Source: Paenibacillus maysiensis
Lineage (GTDB): Bacteria; Bacillota; Bacilli; Paenibacillales; Paenibacillaceae
Assembly: GCF_000520815.1 (NCBI RefSeq)
Contig: NZ_ASRY01000014.1
Span: forward strand, 1 to 53,206
Direction of reading: 5' to 3'
Length of the DNA: 53,206 bases
The notes under the pieces were generated by a model, which saw nothing but the letters and a program-made list of their open reading frames with translations, searched no databases and was not told the origin of the DNA. The number at the start of each line of letters is the position of its first letter. The stretch's first letter is position 1. Shown in pieces: positions 34,962-44,028 of this stretch. A program made the translations under genes and the position numbers.

Positions 34962-37380
34962 CCAGTTTGCCTGGAACAGCAATCACCTTGCGGACCGTTT
35001 TACCAGCCAGCGCCTGCTGAACGTTGTCCAGCGACAGCGCGAATGCCTCCATCGCTTTGGCGTCAAGGTCTTTGGCAATCGTCGCACGCTGCACGATTTT
35101 ACCGTTCACCTGCACCACAATTTCCACTTCTGCATCCACCGTCCATGCTTCATCATAAGCAGGCCAAGCCGCGTAGGTAATGCTTTCGCTGTGTCCCAGC
35201 AACTGCCACAGTTCCTCAGCCAGATGCGGTGCAAGCGGCGACAGCATTTGCACGAAGTTTTCCATTGCTGCACGCGGCAGACGTTCTGCTTTGTATGCAT
35301 CATTGGTAAAAATCATCAGTTGGCTGATCGCCGTATTGAAACGCAGCGCGTCCAGATCCTCGGTTACTTTTTTCAGCGTTTTATGCCAAGTCCGATTGAA
35401 CTCATCACTGCCGACTTCATTTGTAATTTTATCGTTCAGGCTGCCATCCTCGGAGACGAACAGGCGCCATACGCGGGACAGAAAACGATGCGCTCCCTCA
35501 ACCCCGTTTTCGCTCCATGGCTTGGTCGCTTCCAGCGGCCCCATAAACATCTCATAAATGCGCAGCGTATCGGCGCCAAACGTATTCACAATATCGTCAG
35601 GGTTGATGACATTACCGCGTGATTTACTCATTTTTTCATTATTGTTGCCCAGAATCATACCCTGGTTGACCAGCTTGTAGAAAGGCTCTTTCGTTTCCAC
35701 AACACCGATATCATACAGCACCTTGTGCCAGAAACGGGCATACAGCAAGTGAAGAACCGCATGTTCCGCACCGCCGATGTACAGATCCACAGGCAGCCAT
35801 TCGCGCTGCTTCTCCTTGGATACAGGCTCTTTATCATTGTGCGGATCAATATAGCGCAGGTAATACCAGCAGCTTCCTGCCCATTGCGGCATGGTGTTCG
35901 TCTCACGGCGTGCTTTCAAGCCCGTCTCGGGATCAATAGTTTCTACCCAGTCCGTCGCATTCGCCAAAGGAGACTCCCCTGTGCCTGAAGGCTTGATGTT
36001 ATCCATTTCCGGCAACACGAGTGGCAGTTGATCCTCAGGAACTGTTTTGATCGTTCCATCTTCCAGATGAATCACCGGAATCGGCTCGCCCCAATAGCGT
36101 TGACGGCTGAACAGCCAGTCGCGCAAGCGGTACGTCACTTTGCCTTGCCCTTTACCCTCGGCTTCCAGCCATTCAATCATCTTCGGAATTGCTTCCTCAT
36201 TCGTAAGTCCATTCAGCGGACCTGAATTGACGTGCGGACCATCCTCGGTGTATGGCGCTTTAGCCACGTCCCCACCTTGGACAACCTCAATGATATTCAG
36301 CCCGAATTGCTTCGCAAATTCCCAGTCACGTGTATCGTGACCAGGCACAGCCATAATCGCGCCTGTTCCGTAGCCAGCCAGCACATAGTCGGCGATCCAG
36401 ATCGGCAGCTTTTCACCGTTCACCGGATTCACCGCGTAAGCGCCTGTGAAGACACCCGTTTTATCCTTTGCCAAATCCGTGCGCTCCAGATCGCTTTTAC
36501 GGGCAGCTTGTTCACGGTATTGATTGACGGCATCCTTTTGCTCAGGTGTAGTGATAACATCCACCAATTCCTGCTCAGGAGCCAGCACACAGTAGCTTGC
36601 GCCGAACAGCGTATCCGGGCGGGTTGTAAATACCGTCAGTTGCTTGTCATGGCCTTCAATTGGAAAATGAACCTCTGCCCCGGTAGACTTGCCGATCCAG
36701 TTCCGCTGCATATCCTTAATGCTTTCGGACCAATCCAGCTCCTCCAAATCGTCCAGCAGACGATCAGCATATTCCGTTATTTTCAGCATCCATTGACGCA
36801 TGGGTTTGCGGATAACCGGATGACCGCCACGCTCACTCTTGCCGTCAATTACTTCTTCATTCGCCAGCACCGTTCCCAATGCAGGACACCAGTTTACAGG
36901 CACTTCAGCTACATAAGCAAGACCGCGCTTATACAGCTGGATGAAAATCCACTGTGTCCATTTGTAATAATCGGGGTCTGTTGTGCTAATTTCACGATCC
37001 CAGTCGTATGAAAAGCCAAGCGATTTGATTTGACGGCGGAAGTTATTAACATTTTTCACCGTAATTTCACGTGGATGCTCTCCCGTATCCAGCGCATGCT
37101 GCTCGGCAGGCAGACCGAAGGCGTCCCAACCCATCGGATGCAGTACGTTGTAGCCGCGCATTCTTTTATACCGTGAGACAATATCCGTTGCCGTATATCC
37201 TTCCGGGTGGCCTACATGCAGACCAGCTCCAGACGGGTACGGGAACATATCCAAAGCATAAAACTTCGGTTTGCCTGGCTCTTCCCCGGTACGGAACGTT
37301 TTGTTCTCATCCCAATATTTCTGCCATTTTGGTTCAATACTTTGCGGTTGATAGCCGTGCTTCGGCTGTGTGTCTGTCAT
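34942..37380 (-). CDS. leuS: Leucyl-tRNA synthetase
   Basis: This 812-residue class Ia synthetase charges tRNA-Leu. It has the HIGH-type motif HVGH in [14 protein letters not shown], an editing domain ([14 protein letters not shown]) and the KMSKS loop in [11 protein letters not shown], followed by the anticodon-binding and C-terminal domains. The start is placed at 37380 because it is eight bases from GAGGAGG; the frame runs further upstream only because the T-box leader happens to be open. Expression is governed by the leucine T-box at 37409-37712. Confidence 0.97.
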   Translation of the reverse strand: MTDTQPKHGYQPQSIEPKWQKYWDENKTFRTGEEPGKPKFYALDMFPYPSGAGLHVGHPEGYTATDIVSRYKRMRGYNVLHPMGWDAFGLPAEQHALDTGEHPREITVKNVNNFRRQIKSLGFSYDWDREISTTDPDYYKWTQWIFIQLYKRGLAYVAEVPVNWCPALGTVLANEEVIDGKSERGGHPVIRKPMRQWMLKITEYADRLLDDLEELDWSESIKDMQRNWIGKSTGAEVHFPIEGHDKQLTVFTTRPDTLFGASYCVLAPEQELVDVITTPEQKDAVNQYREQAARKSDLERTDLAKDKTGVFTGAYAVNPVNGEKLPIWIADYVLAGYGTGAIMAVPGHDTRDWEFAKQFGLNIIEVVQGGDVAKAPYTEDGPHVNSGPLNGLTNEEAIPKMIEWLEAEGKGQGKVTYRLRDWLFSRQRYWGEPIPVIHLEDGTIKTVPEDQLPLVLPEMDNIKPSGTGESPLANATDWVETIDPETGLKARRETNTMPQWAGSCWYYLRYIDPHNDKEPVSKEKQREWLPVDLYIGGAEHAVLHLLYARFWHKVLYDIGVVETKEPFYKLVNQGMILGNNNEKMSKSRGNVINPDDIVNTFGADTLRIYEMFMGPLEATKPWSENGVEGAHRFLSRVWRLFVSEDGSLNDKITNEVGSDEFNRTWHKTLKKVTEDLDALRFNTAISQLMIFTNDAYKAERLPRAAMENFVQMLSPLAPHLAEELWQLLGHSESITYAAWPAYDEAWTVDAEVEIVVQVNGKIVQRATIAKDLDAKAMEAFALSLDNVQQALAGKTVRKVIAVPGKLVNIVAG

Positions 37381-37408
37381 TGTCATTTCCTCCTCAAACG
37401 GTATGCAA

Positions 37409-37712
37409 CAAAAAAACCTCTGCATCCCGTAGCGTGTCAGCGCTAGGGACGAGAGGTTATATTCCCGTGGTACCACCCTAGTTAGCAGAAAGCGTTCTTC
37501 GCCTTCTACTCCCTTTGCACCTGATAACGGAGGTGATCCGATGCGGGTTAATAACAGGGTACAAGCACCTGTATAGGGCATTCCTGCGTTGGGCGCATAT
37601 CTCCGAGGCGAGTTCACTTTGCACTGTCAACCGGCTTGCACCATCCGCCGGCTCTCTACATGTCCAGACAAAACTACTATTCCTCATCAGCGATTGTTTA
37701 ACCGTTAATAAT
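37409..37712 (-). promoter_or_regulatory. T-box leader (leucine) of leuS
   Basis: The minus-strand leader contains the T-box sequence AGGGTGGTACCACG (37466-37479). An AG-rich AGAGAGC distal Stem I element and GGTGCAAGCC follow the usual order. A candidate specifier CTC (Leu) lies in GTGAACTCGCC (codon at 37610-37612). The terminator AACCTCT-CGTCCC ... GGGATGCAGAGGTTTTTTT is at 37409-37458. Uncharged tRNA-Leu should favour the antiterminator and switch leuS on. Confidence 0.93.
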
Positions 37713-37718
37713 GGCACT

Positions 37719-37747
37719 ATTATATTGAAAACCGCGAAAAAAGTCAA
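37719..37747 (-). promoter_or_regulatory. Sigma-A promoter of leuS
   Basis: TTGACT (37742-37747), 17-base spacer, perfect TATAAT (37719-37724) on the minus strand; it starts the T-box leader. Confidence 0.9.
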
Positions 37748-37794
37748 ATAAGGACTACATTTGGTGCTAAACACCAGCTTCATTCGTTTGCTCC

Positions 37795-37823
37795 ATGACA
37801 CACGGAGCAAAATGTTTTATAAT
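37795..37823 (+). promoter_or_regulatory. Sigma-A promoter of the tautomerase gene
   Basis: ATGACA (37795-37800), 17-base spacer, TATAAT (37818-37823). A tandem exact 10-base duplication, TTGAGATGAG twice (37838-37857), lies in the short leader. Confidence 0.75.
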
Positions 37824-37873
37824 AACTCCGAACCAGATTGAGATGAGTTGAGATGAGAAAGGTGAGCTGAGAT

Positions 37874-38260
37874 ATGGCACAAATTAAAATTTACGGAATA
37901 AAAGAAGCCCTGAATCCGATTAAGGAGCAACTTTCAGATGTGATTCATTCCGCTGTGGTGGATGCGTTCCAATATCCCCCCGACAAAAGGTTCCATCGTT
38001 TTTTCCCGATGAATCAGGAAGACTTCATATTTGCCCACGATCGCTCGGAGGCTTATACCATTATTGAAATTAGTGTGTTTGAAGGTAGAACGACAGAGGC
38101 TAAAAAGCACCTTATCCAACTGCTATTCCAAAGAATTAACGATTTAGGCATTGCCCCGCAGGATCTTGAAATAACTATATTTGAGACACCGAAACAGAAT
38201 TGGGGCATTCGCGGTGTACCGGGTGATGAACTTCAACTGAACTATAAAGTAAACATATAA
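37874..38260 (+). CDS. Tautomerase-superfamily protein lacking the catalytic Pro-1
   Basis: This 128-residue protein of the 4-oxalocrotonate tautomerase/MIF fold (Tautomerase_2-like) begins MAQIKIYGIKEALNPIKEQL. It has FHRFFPMNQEDFIFA, TIIEISVFEGRTTEAKKHL and a C-terminal IFETPKQNWGIRGVPGDELQ, which give the family pattern. After Met removal the first residue would be Ala, not the Pro that acts as general base in active members. It may therefore have another chemistry or a binding role. It stands alone between its own promoter and a terminator shared with yqeM. It is not part of the Bacillus gene order. Confidence 0.85.
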   Translation: MAQIKIYGIKEALNPIKEQLSDVIHSAVVDAFQYPPDKRFHRFFPMNQEDFIFAHDRSEAYTIIEISVFEGRTTEAKKHLIQLLFQRINDLGIAPQDLEITIFETPKQNWGIRGVPGDELQLNYKVNI

Positions 38261-38277
38261 TTTCGAAGCTCTTATGT

Positions 38278-38320
38278 AAAAAGACGCCCTTCATGTCATC
38301 ATGAAAAGCGTCTTTCTTTT
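38278..38320. terminator. Bidirectional terminator between tautomerase gene and yqeM
   Basis: AAAAAGACGC-CCTTCATG-TCAT-CATGAA-AAGCGTCTTTCTTTTT; stems of 7 and 6 bp stacked, with A/T runs on both sides. Confidence 0.85.
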
Positions 38321-38346
38321 TCCCATATTCGCTTGATTAAGCTTCG

Positions 38347-39120
38347 CTATTTTACAGCAACATAAAATAATCTCGCCGCATCGTCTACTGCTTCTACCCA
38401 TTCAAAGTCCGCATATACTTTCACATCGCGAAAACCGGCTTTGGACAATTCCATTCTCATCCAGTCCGGGTCATAGGCACGTTGCACATGAATTTCCTCG
38501 AAACGCTGGTATACATCGCGCCCTTCATTTTCTGCTCTCGCAAAAATGCTGAGATGATGCTCAATTTCACAGCGTGGAGCATCCAACGCACAAGTCCAAA
38601 TATAAGAAATGGAGCGCTCATCCAGTACAAAGGGCTGCTCCTCATCATACCGCACAAACGTCTGGGGATGATGTACATCGAACAGAAAGGTTCCGCCAGG
38701 CTTAAGGCCGGCATACGTTCTGCGAAAAGTAGCAGCAATGTCCTCTTCCTCCAGCAAATAATTCAGACAATCGCAAAAAGAAATGACAGAATCCACAGGC
38801 TCCGGTAAATTCCATTCCCGCATATCCTGCTCTACCCAGCGGATGCTGCCCTCACGGAACAAACGCTGTCCTTGCGTAGTCGTTTCCATTTTGCGGCGGG
38901 CTACTGCCAGCATATCTGAAGACAAATCGATGCCAGCCACCTCGAAGCCCGAATTGACCAGTGGAATCGTAATGGAGCCCGTTCCACAGCCCAGCTCTGC
39001 CACCGTATGCGGCATACCATGCTGATCCCAGGCCTGCCGAGCAAAACGCAGCCAGTCCGGGTACGGCATGTCCTGCATCAGCTCATCATACACATAGGCA
39101 AACTTCCGGTAAGAAGCCAT
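38347..39120 (-). CDS. yqeM: Class I SAM-dependent methyltransferase (YqeM)
   Basis: This 257-residue methyltransferase has motif I VAELGCGTGSITIPL, acidic motif II VAGIDLSSDML and a post-motif region DSVISFCDCLNYL. It corresponds to B. subtilis yqeM by position after rsfS and next to comER. The target is unknown. In the Paenibacillus arrangement cvfB is inserted between it and rsfS. It begins three bases after the cvfB stop. Confidence 0.9.
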   Translation of the reverse strand: MASYRKFAYVYDELMQDMPYPDWLRFARQAWDQHGMPHTVAELGCGTGSITIPLVNSGFEVAGIDLSSDMLAVARRKMETTTQGQRLFREGSIRWVEQDMREWNLPEPVDSVISFCDCLNYLLEEEDIAATFRRTYAGLKPGGTFLFDVHHPQTFVRYDEEQPFVLDERSISYIWTCALDAPRCEIEHHLSIFARAENEGRDVYQRFEEIHVQRAYDPDWMRMELSKAGFRDVKVYADFEWVEAVDDAARLFYVAVK

Positions 39121-39122
39121 TT

Positions 39123-40031
39123 TTATTCCCCATTCCCGTCCTTCGGTTCAGGCATTTTCTCCACCAGGTAGGTCCAGTTTTCCTTTTGTGTAACCAGCCC
39201 TTCCTTCATCAGCTTGCCCATCGCACGCTTGAAGGCGGATTTACTGATACCAAACCGTTGCTTAATAATATCCGGCGGCGTTGCGTCGGAATAAGGCATA
39301 CCGCCACCCGGGCGCTCTTTCAGAAAGGCAATGAGCCGATCCGCATCCTCATCACGGCCCACTTCCTTGCGTGGCGACATCGCCAGATTCACCCGACCGT
39401 CTTCACGAACCAGTGTGACCCGTACCTTCACCTCTTCACCCAAACGAAGCATCCGGTTGCGTTCCGAGGAGTGGATCATGCCAATCGCGCCAAAACCAAG
39501 CACGCCTCCGTCTACCAGGACGAACGTACCCATCTGAAGCGGCTTATACACTGTCGCCTGCACCCATGTATTTAGCCATGAATCAGGTGCATGGAAGGAC
39601 AACGGAGCCAGCTCCTGCTCACCCGCCAGCTTCGCCCGCAGTCTGCCCTGCTTATCATGCTCCATGATAGCATACACGTAGTCGCCCACCTGAGGATGCA
39701 AATCCCGGTTCTCAGGCAACTCACGAATCGGCAGCAGCAATTGACGACCCAATCCCATTTCCAGAAAACAACCCAGACGCGGATGCACATCCGCCACCTG
39801 TAGCTTTGCCAGTTCGCCCAGTGACAGGAACGGTTTTTTCATAGTAGCGGCCAAACGGTCCTCTGTATCGTGAAAAATAAATACTTCCAGCCGTTCTCCA
39901 ACCTCGATCTCACGTGTCAATTCTGTATAATGGAGCAGTACATCCTGATCACCGACTGTGAGAAAGTAGCCGAAGGGGGATACCTCACGATCTACCATAA
40001 TCGTGACATAAGTACCAGCAATCAGATTCAT
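39123..40031 (-). CDS. cvfB: S1-like RNA-binding protein CvfB
   Basis: This 302-residue protein has three consecutive OB/S1-type domains (FGYFLTVGDQDVLLHYTEL; RLGCFLEMGLGRQLLLPI; MGTFVLVDGGVLGFGAIGMI) and a C-terminal winged helix (TPPDIIKQRFGISKSAFKRA). This is the CvfB/YitL architecture known from Staphylococcus, where it affects virulence gene mRNA. It overlaps the rsfS stop by ATGA, so it is translationally coupled into the yqeG operon. In B. subtilis its homologue yitL is elsewhere. Confidence 0.93.
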   Translation of the reverse strand: MNLIAGTYVTIMVDREVSPFGYFLTVGDQDVLLHYTELTREIEVGERLEVFIFHDTEDRLAATMKKPFLSLGELAKLQVADVHPRLGCFLEMGLGRQLLLPIRELPENRDLHPQVGDYVYAIMEHDKQGRLRAKLAGEQELAPLSFHAPDSWLNTWVQATVYKPLQMGTFVLVDGGVLGFGAIGMIHSSERNRMLRLGEEVKVRVTLVREDGRVNLAMSPRKEVGRDEDADRLIAFLKERPGGGMPYSDATPPDIIKQRFGISKSAFKRAMGKLMKEGLVTQKENWTYLVEKMPEPKDGNGE

Positions 40032-40375
40032 ACCTTCTCCACAACCTTAGCGTCCGACCAAAGTCTTTCAATGTTATAATATTCGCGCTCGTCACGATGG
40101 AAGACATGCACTACGACATCACCCAAGTCCATCAGAACCCAGCGACCGGAATCCATTCCTTCGATCCCTTTGATTGTCGTACCTTCATCATGAGCACGTT
40201 TGCGAATTTCCGTCACAATCGCCTGTACCTGGGTATCCGAATTACCGTGACAGATTACAAAATAATCCGCGACAAGAGATACGCCCCGCAAGTCAAGGGC
40301 TACAATATTCATGGCCTTCTTATCTTCAGCGGCCTCAACCGTAATTTGCATTAATTTCTCATTAGTTATGGTCAT
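40028..40375 (-). CDS. rsfS: Ribosomal silencing factor RsfS
   Basis: This 115-residue protein binds L14 of the large subunit and blocks subunit joining in starvation (YqeL/YbeB). Family motifs are DLRGVSLVADYFVICHGNSD, IEGMDSGRWVLMDLGDVVVH and VFHRDEREYYNIERLW. It overlaps yqeK upstream and cvfB downstream by four bases each (ATGA). Confidence 0.95.
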   Translation of the reverse strand: MTITNEKLMQITVEAAEDKKAMNIVALDLRGVSLVADYFVICHGNSDTQVQAIVTEIRKRAHDEGTTIKGIEGMDSGRWVLMDLGDVVVHVFHRDEREYYNIERLWSDAKVVEKV

Positions 40376-40968
40376 TCATGAACCTCCGATTTTCTCTGTT
40401 TAAGTTGTTGAATCAGATCATTTCGCGACAGTACCGTCAGCGGAAAAATAACCTTTTTCTTCTCCAGCAGCAGTGAAATCGTGGAATCAAATCCAGCGAC
40501 AAGACCCTGCTCCAAACTTTTTTTCGCCTGCTTGCGGATATGCTCGACCCCGGGGAAATCTCGTCCCGGCTCGATGTAATCAGCTAGACACACGACTTTG
40601 TCCAGCAAACTCATACCCACACGCCCTGAGGTGTGCCAGCGAATGGCATTCCGTATTTCAAGGTCTTCCACCCCGTAGTCTCTAGAGGCAACGCAATATC
40701 CTACCTCAGAATGCCACAGTTGCTTGTCATGCTGTAAAAGCTCCTGGTCACATTCGGGATGATTGCGAATTACTTCCTCCATCTGCTGAACGGGCCAATA
40801 TTTCGCTACATCATGCAAAATAGCCGCCAATTCGGCCTTATCCGGGTCCGCACCATACCGCTTGGCAAGCTCCACCGAGGTATGCATGACCCCCAGGGTG
40901 TGCTTCCAGCGTTTTTCAGGCATTTGACCGGATATAGCCTCCATCAATTGCTCACGGCTGTACTTCAT
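40372..40968 (-). CDS. yqeK: HD-domain bis(5'-nucleosyl)-tetraphosphatase YqeK
   Basis: This 198-residue HD-superfamily metal enzyme has an early His in RWKHTLGVM, the HD pair in AAILHDVAKYW, and later His/Asp ligands in IRWHTSGRVGMSLLDKVV and CLADYIEPGRDF. YqeK proteins hydrolyse Ap4A symmetrically to two ADP. The start at 40968 is chosen because homologues begin MKYSREQL; the long upstream extension overlaps nadD. It overlaps nadD by 17 bases. Confidence 0.93.
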   Translation of the reverse strand: MKYSREQLMEAISGQMPEKRWKHTLGVMHTSVELAKRYGADPDKAELAAILHDVAKYWPVQQMEEVIRNHPECDQELLQHDKQLWHSEVGYCVASRDYGVEDLEIRNAIRWHTSGRVGMSLLDKVVCLADYIEPGRDFPGVEHIRKQAKKSLEQGLVAGFDSTISLLLEKKKVIFPLTVLSRNDLIQQLKQRKSEVHE

Positions 40969-41542
40969 ACAAACCGCCCCTTGTAATGTAGTCATGCACA
41001 CGATCAGGCACAAGATAGCGAATGGTGCGCCCTTCCGCAACACGTTCCCGAATATCCGTCGAAGAAATATCCACCACTGGCATATCCGCCAGCAGCACCT
41101 TGTTCTGCAAATAATGCGGCAGTTCATTCAGCGAAAGCTGGAAACCGGGACGCCGGACACCGATAAAACAAATTCGCTGTGCCAGCTCCTCAATCCCCTG
41201 CCAATGAGGTAAGTAATTCACCATATCCGCGCCGATGATAAAATAAAAATCCACAGCAGGATGCAGCTCCTGAAGCTCTTTGATCGTGTCAATAGTATAA
41301 GATACCCCACCGCGAAGCACTTCAATATCCAACACTTCAAAAGCAGAATGGCCCGCCACCGCTTCACTCGTCATCTCCAGCCGCTCCGTGCCGCTCGCCC
41401 CCGCCTGATGCTTGTGCGGAGGGATATGGGAAGGCATGAACCATACATGGTCCAGCGCATAGGCATCCCTTGCCGCTTCTCCAGCCAGCAGATGTCCAAT
41501 ATGAATCGGGTCAAATGTACCGCCCATAATACCGATTTTCAT
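40952..41542 (-). CDS. nadD: Nicotinate-nucleotide adenylyltransferase
   Basis: NadD transfers AMP to nicotinate mononucleotide in NAD synthesis. The 196-residue nucleotidyltransferase has GIMGGTFDPIHIGHLL at the N-terminus (GxFxPxHxGH) and VDISSTDIRERV (ISSTxIR) near the C-terminus. It is preceded by GGGGAGAA and sits between yhbY and yqeK, as in Bacillus. Confidence 0.96.
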   Translation of the reverse strand: MKIGIMGGTFDPIHIGHLLAGEAARDAYALDHVWFMPSHIPPHKHQAGASGTERLEMTSEAVAGHSAFEVLDIEVLRGGVSYTIDTIKELQELHPAVDFYFIIGADMVNYLPHWQGIEELAQRICFIGVRRPGFQLSLNELPHYLQNKVLLADMPVVDISSTDIRERVAEGRTIRYLVPDRVHDYITRGGLYEVQP

Positions 41543-41560
41543 AGTCTTCTCCCCGCGTGC

Positions 41561-41857
41561 TTATCCTCTAGGCAACTCGATTTGCTTGTTATCACGGGAT
41601 TCCTTGTACAAAATAATCGTGCTCCCGATGAGCTGTACAAGCTCGGAACCTGTTTCCGTAGCCAGCTCTTCCGCAATTTCATGCTTGTCATCCAGACAGT
41701 TGTTCAAAATCTGCACCTTCATCAGCTCGCGCTTTTCAATCGCATCGTTAATGTGACGCATAAGATGCTCGTTCGTACCGTTTTTCCCTACTTGAAAAAC
41801 CGGGTCCAGATGATGCGCCATTGAGCGCAAATACCTTTTTTGTTTACCTGTTAACAT
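41561..41857 (-). CDS. yhbY: YhbY-family RNA-binding (CRM) protein
   Basis: This 98-residue CRM-domain protein (B. subtilis YqeI) begins MLTGKQKRYLRSMAHHLDPV with the diagnostic VGKNGTNEHLMRHI (GKxG) loop and LVQLIGSTIILYKES at the end. It associates with pre-50S particles. GGAGTT supports the ATG. Confidence 0.94.
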   Translation of the reverse strand: MLTGKQKRYLRSMAHHLDPVFQVGKNGTNEHLMRHINDAIEKRELMKVQILNNCLDDKHEIAEELATETGSELVQLIGSTIILYKESRDNKQIELPRG

Positions 41858-41925
41858 GTATACTTAACTCCTTCATAACCACATATGCCATGTGGCAATT
41901 CCATAATTTTAGTGTAAAATCCGAC

Positions 41926-42795
41926 TTACGACAGGCTTCTCAGCACAGCCGCTCTCATTTCTTCCACATCAGGGGCTACGCCCATAAAATACTCAAAAGC
42001 CACCGCTCCCTGATACACGAACATGCCCAAGCCTCCATGCACGATGCAGCCGCGCTGTTCACGGCTTTCGCGCAAAAATCTCGTTTCCAGCGGGTTGTAG
42101 ATCAAATCACTCACAATGATTCCTTCTGGAATCAGACTCGTTTTTAGCGGAAGCTCGTCGGACAGAGGAGACATTCCTACCGAGGTCGTATTGATCAGCA
42201 CATCCACCGATGCAAGTACGCTCTCCGCTTCATCGTTAGAATAGCCCGTCACAGGGATCGCTTCCGTCATCCACTCTAGTGCCAGCTGCTCGGCCTTTTC
42301 GCGTGTCCGATTCAGAATAATGACCGATTCCGGCTGTTCCTCCAGTAACGCATGAATCACACCTCTCGCAGCACCTCCGGCTCCGATCACCGCGATTCTT
42401 GTGCCCTTCAGCTTGACCGAAGTTTCTTCTTTGAGGGAACGCACGTAGCCGATCCCGTCCGTATTGTAACCCTTAAGACGTCCGTTGTCGTTCACAATCG
42501 TGTTGACAGCGCCGATGAGTCTGGCTCCTTCATCAATCTCATCCAAATATTTCATAACTTCAACTTTATGAGGAATCGTCACATTGACCCCGCGGAAATG
42601 CAGAGCACGAATCCCCTTCATGGCGTCCTCCAGTTGATCGGGCTTGACGTGAAGAGGAACAAAATCTCCCTCTATCCCCGCTGCCTTTAAAGCTACTTTA
42701 TGCATGAGAGGCGATTTGGAGTGCTTGATCGGATCACCCAATACGCCCAATAATACAAGACCTTGTTCGGTCACTCCAGACTCCCCGCTGCTCAT
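41926..42795 (-). CDS. aroE: Shikimate dehydrogenase
   Basis: AroE reduces 3-dehydroshikimate to shikimate with NADPH. The 289-residue protein shows substrate-site NVTIPHKVEVM with catalytic Lys, the NTDGIGY motif, NADP Rossmann GAGGAARGVIHAL, and C-terminal GGLGMFVYQGAVAFE. It is preceded by GGGGGAG. A strong GC-rich hairpin lies between it and yqeH. Confidence 0.95.
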   Translation of the reverse strand: MSSGESGVTEQGLVLLGVLGDPIKHSKSPLMHKVALKAAGIEGDFVPLHVKPDQLEDAMKGIRALHFRGVNVTIPHKVEVMKYLDEIDEGARLIGAVNTIVNDNGRLKGYNTDGIGYVRSLKEETSVKLKGTRIAVIGAGGAARGVIHALLEEQPESVIILNRTREKAEQLALEWMTEAIPVTGYSNDEAESVLASVDVLINTTSVGMSPLSDELPLKTSLIPEGIIVSDLIYNPLETRFLRESREQRGCIVHGGLGMFVYQGAVAFEYFMGVAPDVEEMRAAVLRSLS

Positions 42796-42845
42796 CGTCG
42801 TTCTCCCCCATATTGCAAAATATTAGGCCGCACAAATACATGAAC

Positions 42846-42878
42846 GGCGGCAGGAACCTGAATCTGTTCCTCGCCGCC
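42846..42878 (-). other. GC-rich intercistronic hairpin between yqeH and aroE
   Basis: GGCGGC-A-GGAAC, an eight-base loop, GTTCC-TC-GCCGCC: 11 GC-rich pairs. No T-run follows on the minus strand, so it is more likely an mRNA processing or stability element, or a weak attenuator, than a full terminator. Confidence 0.6.
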
Positions 42879-42900
42879 CTATCACATGGTTCAACATCCG

Positions 42901-44028
42901 TTAAATCAACGAAGGCCGTAAAAGGACACGGATTCCCCGAGGAGCATGAACCGCTACCAAAGCCCCGTTCTCACTATTGACCCTGATCCATCCCAGACCG
43001 GAGATATAAATATCCGATTGAGATTTACGGGGAACGCGGAACTCATGTCTTGTCCATTCCGGCATATCTGCCAACTGATCACGTGTCGGCGGTGACAACA
43101 GTTCTCCGGCATGATCTTCGAACAGTTGATCCGCCCGCTCCAGCTTGGTACGATGAATTTTAAGGCCACCATTGATGTAGCAGGTGAACGATTGGTGTTG
43201 CCCCTCTACAAAATCAAACCGTGCCATCCCACCGAAAAACAGCGTTTGTCCAGAGTCTAACTGATAAGCAGCTGGTTTCAGCGGCTTGTCCGGCATAATA
43301 GCGCCCAAATCCTGCCGGGACACGATTTCACTGAAACGCCAAGGATACACAATCCCCGGTGTATCAATAATATGCTTGCCGTCGTCAAGCGGAATATTCA
43401 CCATATCCAGCGTCGTTCCCGGGTAGCGGGATGTTGTTAACTCCTGCTCCATATCGCTATGATCACGGATCAAACGGTTAATGAGCGTGGATTTACCAAC
43501 ATTTGTTGCACCGACCACATACACATCCCGATTGCCGCGCAGTTCGGATACTACATCCAGCAGACGATCAAAGCCCTGATTTTTTTTGGCCGAGCACAGA
43601 ACGATATCCGCCGTACGAAGTCCTTGCTCCTTAGCCTGTTTTTGTACCCAGTTAAGGACCTTGTTCCAGTTCGTTACCTTAGGCAACAAATCCGTCTTGT
43701 TCACAGCCAGTACAACCGGATTAGAGCCTACAAAACGTTGCAAGCCGGAAATCAGACTACCTTCAAAGTCAAAAATATCCACAATGTGGATGACGAGCGC
43801 GTCCTTGTCCCCAATCTGGCTAAGCAGTTTCAGGAACTCATCCTGATCCACGGCTACCGAAGACGTTTCATTATAGTTTTTAATCCGGAAACAGCGCTGG
43901 CAAATGACAGGCTCTCGTGTAAGCAGTTTTTCCAGAATATATCCCGGAAGCTCCGGGCTGGTGGTCTGCATCGTGATACCGCAGCCACTACATTTGACAG
44001 CAGTTCCGCCGTCAGGTCTTTCAGTCAT
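42901..44028 (-). CDS. yqeH: Ribosome biogenesis GTPase YqeH
   Basis: This circularly permuted GTPase is needed for 30S assembly. It has 375 residues. The N-terminal zinc finger CSGCG ... CQRC comes first. G motifs occur in permuted order: NKTD (G4) near VLAVNKTDLLP, then G1 GATNVGKSTLINRL, then G3 DTPGIVYP. The start at 44028 is nine bases from GGAGG and overlaps the yqeG stop. A C-terminal RNA-binding region follows. Confidence 0.95.
   Translation of the reverse strand: MTERPDGGTAVKCSGCGITMQTTSPELPGYILEKLLTREPVICQRCFRIKNYNETSSVAVDQDEFLKLLSQIGDKDALVIHIVDIFDFEGSLISGLQRFVGSNPVVLAVNKTDLLPKVTNWNKVLNWVQKQAKEQGLRTADIVLCSAKKNQGFDRLLDVVSELRGNRDVYVVGATNVGKSTLINRLIRDHSDMEQELTTSRYPGTTLDMVNIPLDDGKHIIDTPGIVYPWRFSEIVSRQDLGAIMPDKPLKPAAYQLDSGQTLFFGGMARFDFVEGQHQSFTCYINGGLKIHRTKLERADQLFEDHAGELLSPPTRDQLADMPEWTRHEFRVPRKSQSDIYISGLGWIRVNSENGALVAVHAPRGIRVLLRPSLI

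Noticed and set aside
37838..37857. Tandem TTGAGATGAG repeat in the tautomerase leader
   Set aside because: Only two 10-base units; noted in the promoter entry but not enough for a regulatory claim.
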